A DNA stretch of 5,912 nucleotides from NCBI GenBank assembly GCA_015711775.1, contig JACVJB010000074.1:1-5912 (forward strand). Direction: 5' to 3'. The notes under the pieces were generated by a model. The model was not told the origin of the DNA and searched no databases. It worked only from the letters and a program-made list of their open reading frames with translations. Below are positions 5,728 through 5,912 of this stretch, piece after piece. The translations under genes and the position numbers were made by a program. Origin of the DNA: Actinomycetota bacterium (GTDB lineage: Bacteria; Actinomycetota; Humimicrobiia; Humimicrobiales; Humimicrobiaceae). Numbering within the stretch: position 1 is the stretch's first letter; every line of letters begins with the position of its first letter.

Positions 5728-5912
5728 ATGAAAGTATTAAAATTTGCAGCAATTGTAATTTGCACAGTTCTTTTATTTGCTTTCGTGGGCCTGGCAGGCT
5801 GTTCTACTCAAAAAAGTGGTTCAGCTACGCAGGCGCAGTGGAGCATAACCATAAAAGACAGCAGCGGGAAAGAAGTGCAGTGGACTAATGAAGATGCAGG
5901 AAAGCTTGAAAT
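5728..5912 (+). CDS. Second lipoprotein, N-terminal part only (cut by window end)
   Basis: About 61 residues are visible. The signal peptide MKVLKFAAIV... has a hydrophobic stretch to about residue 22 and a textbook lipobox LAGC with lipid-site C25, followed by a short Ser/Thr/Gln linker. The mature part begins QWSITIKDSSGKEVQW, a beta-hairpin-like start followed by TNEDAGKL. This resembles the start of the preceding lipoprotein's first domain (LVLSYNGKDINV, then SLEQIMQL), so a paralogous or related domain is likely but cannot be confirmed on this length. An in-frame ATG also exists at 5719; I prefer 5728 because AAAGGA (5711-5716) is 11 nt away from it but only 2 nt from 5719. The gene starts 32 nt after its neighbour's stop with no terminator between, so the two share a transcript and the upstream riboswitch. 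Confidence 0.85.
   Translation, partial: MKVLKFAAIVICTVLLFAFVGLAGCSTQKSGSATQAQWSITIKDSSGKEVQWTNEDAGKLE

Noticed and set aside
1..5912. CRISPR arrays, insertion sequences, tRNA or rRNA genes
   Set aside because: No regularly spaced repeats, transposase-like frames, terminal inverted repeats or cloverleaf sequences were seen on either strand.

Overview
The window holds four complete genes and the start of a fifth, all on the + strand. Base composition is AT-rich. Shine-Dalgarno sequences are strong (AAAGGAG or AAAGGA), and three of the five starts are TTG or GTG. Together with two lipobox-type lipoproteins, intrinsic terminators and a terminator-type riboswitch, this suggests a Gram-positive-type bacterium: a Clostridia-like Bacillota, or possibly a low-GC deep-branching Actinomycetota. 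The ftsH-folE-folP order is known from both groups, and the window does not settle the lineage.

Layout: (1) 29-2005, ftsH, the membrane AAA+ zinc protease, closed by an intrinsic terminator at 2087-2122. (2) 2123-2350, a gene-free stretch with a candidate promoter, an inverted repeat over its -35 box and a small hairpin just before the folE ribosome binding site. (3) 2351-4197, folE and folP, 14 nt apart, encoding GTP cyclohydrolase I and dihydropteroate synthase. FolP carries an extra N-terminal domain of about 130 residues. folB and folK, often found next, are absent. (4) 4198-4567, a regulatory region with a candidate promoter, a structured RNA that I identify as a molybdenum-cofactor (Moco) family riboswitch, and a strong terminator whose 5' arm can alternatively pair with the aptamer's 3' strand. 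(5) 4568-5695, a 375-residue lipoprotein with a sulfite-oxidase-like molybdopterin-domain signature and three degenerate repeats, but without a recognisable Mo-ligating cysteine. (6) From 5728, a second lipoprotein gene cut off by the window end.

FolE and FolP act at the entry and the pABA-joining step of folate synthesis; pterin chemistry also underlies Moco. The most interesting part is the right-hand unit: an apparent Moco-sensing transcription-termination switch placed before secreted lipoproteins that resemble Moco-enzyme domains but look non-catalytic. The riboswitch and domain identities come from reading the sequence and remembering the families; no search was run.
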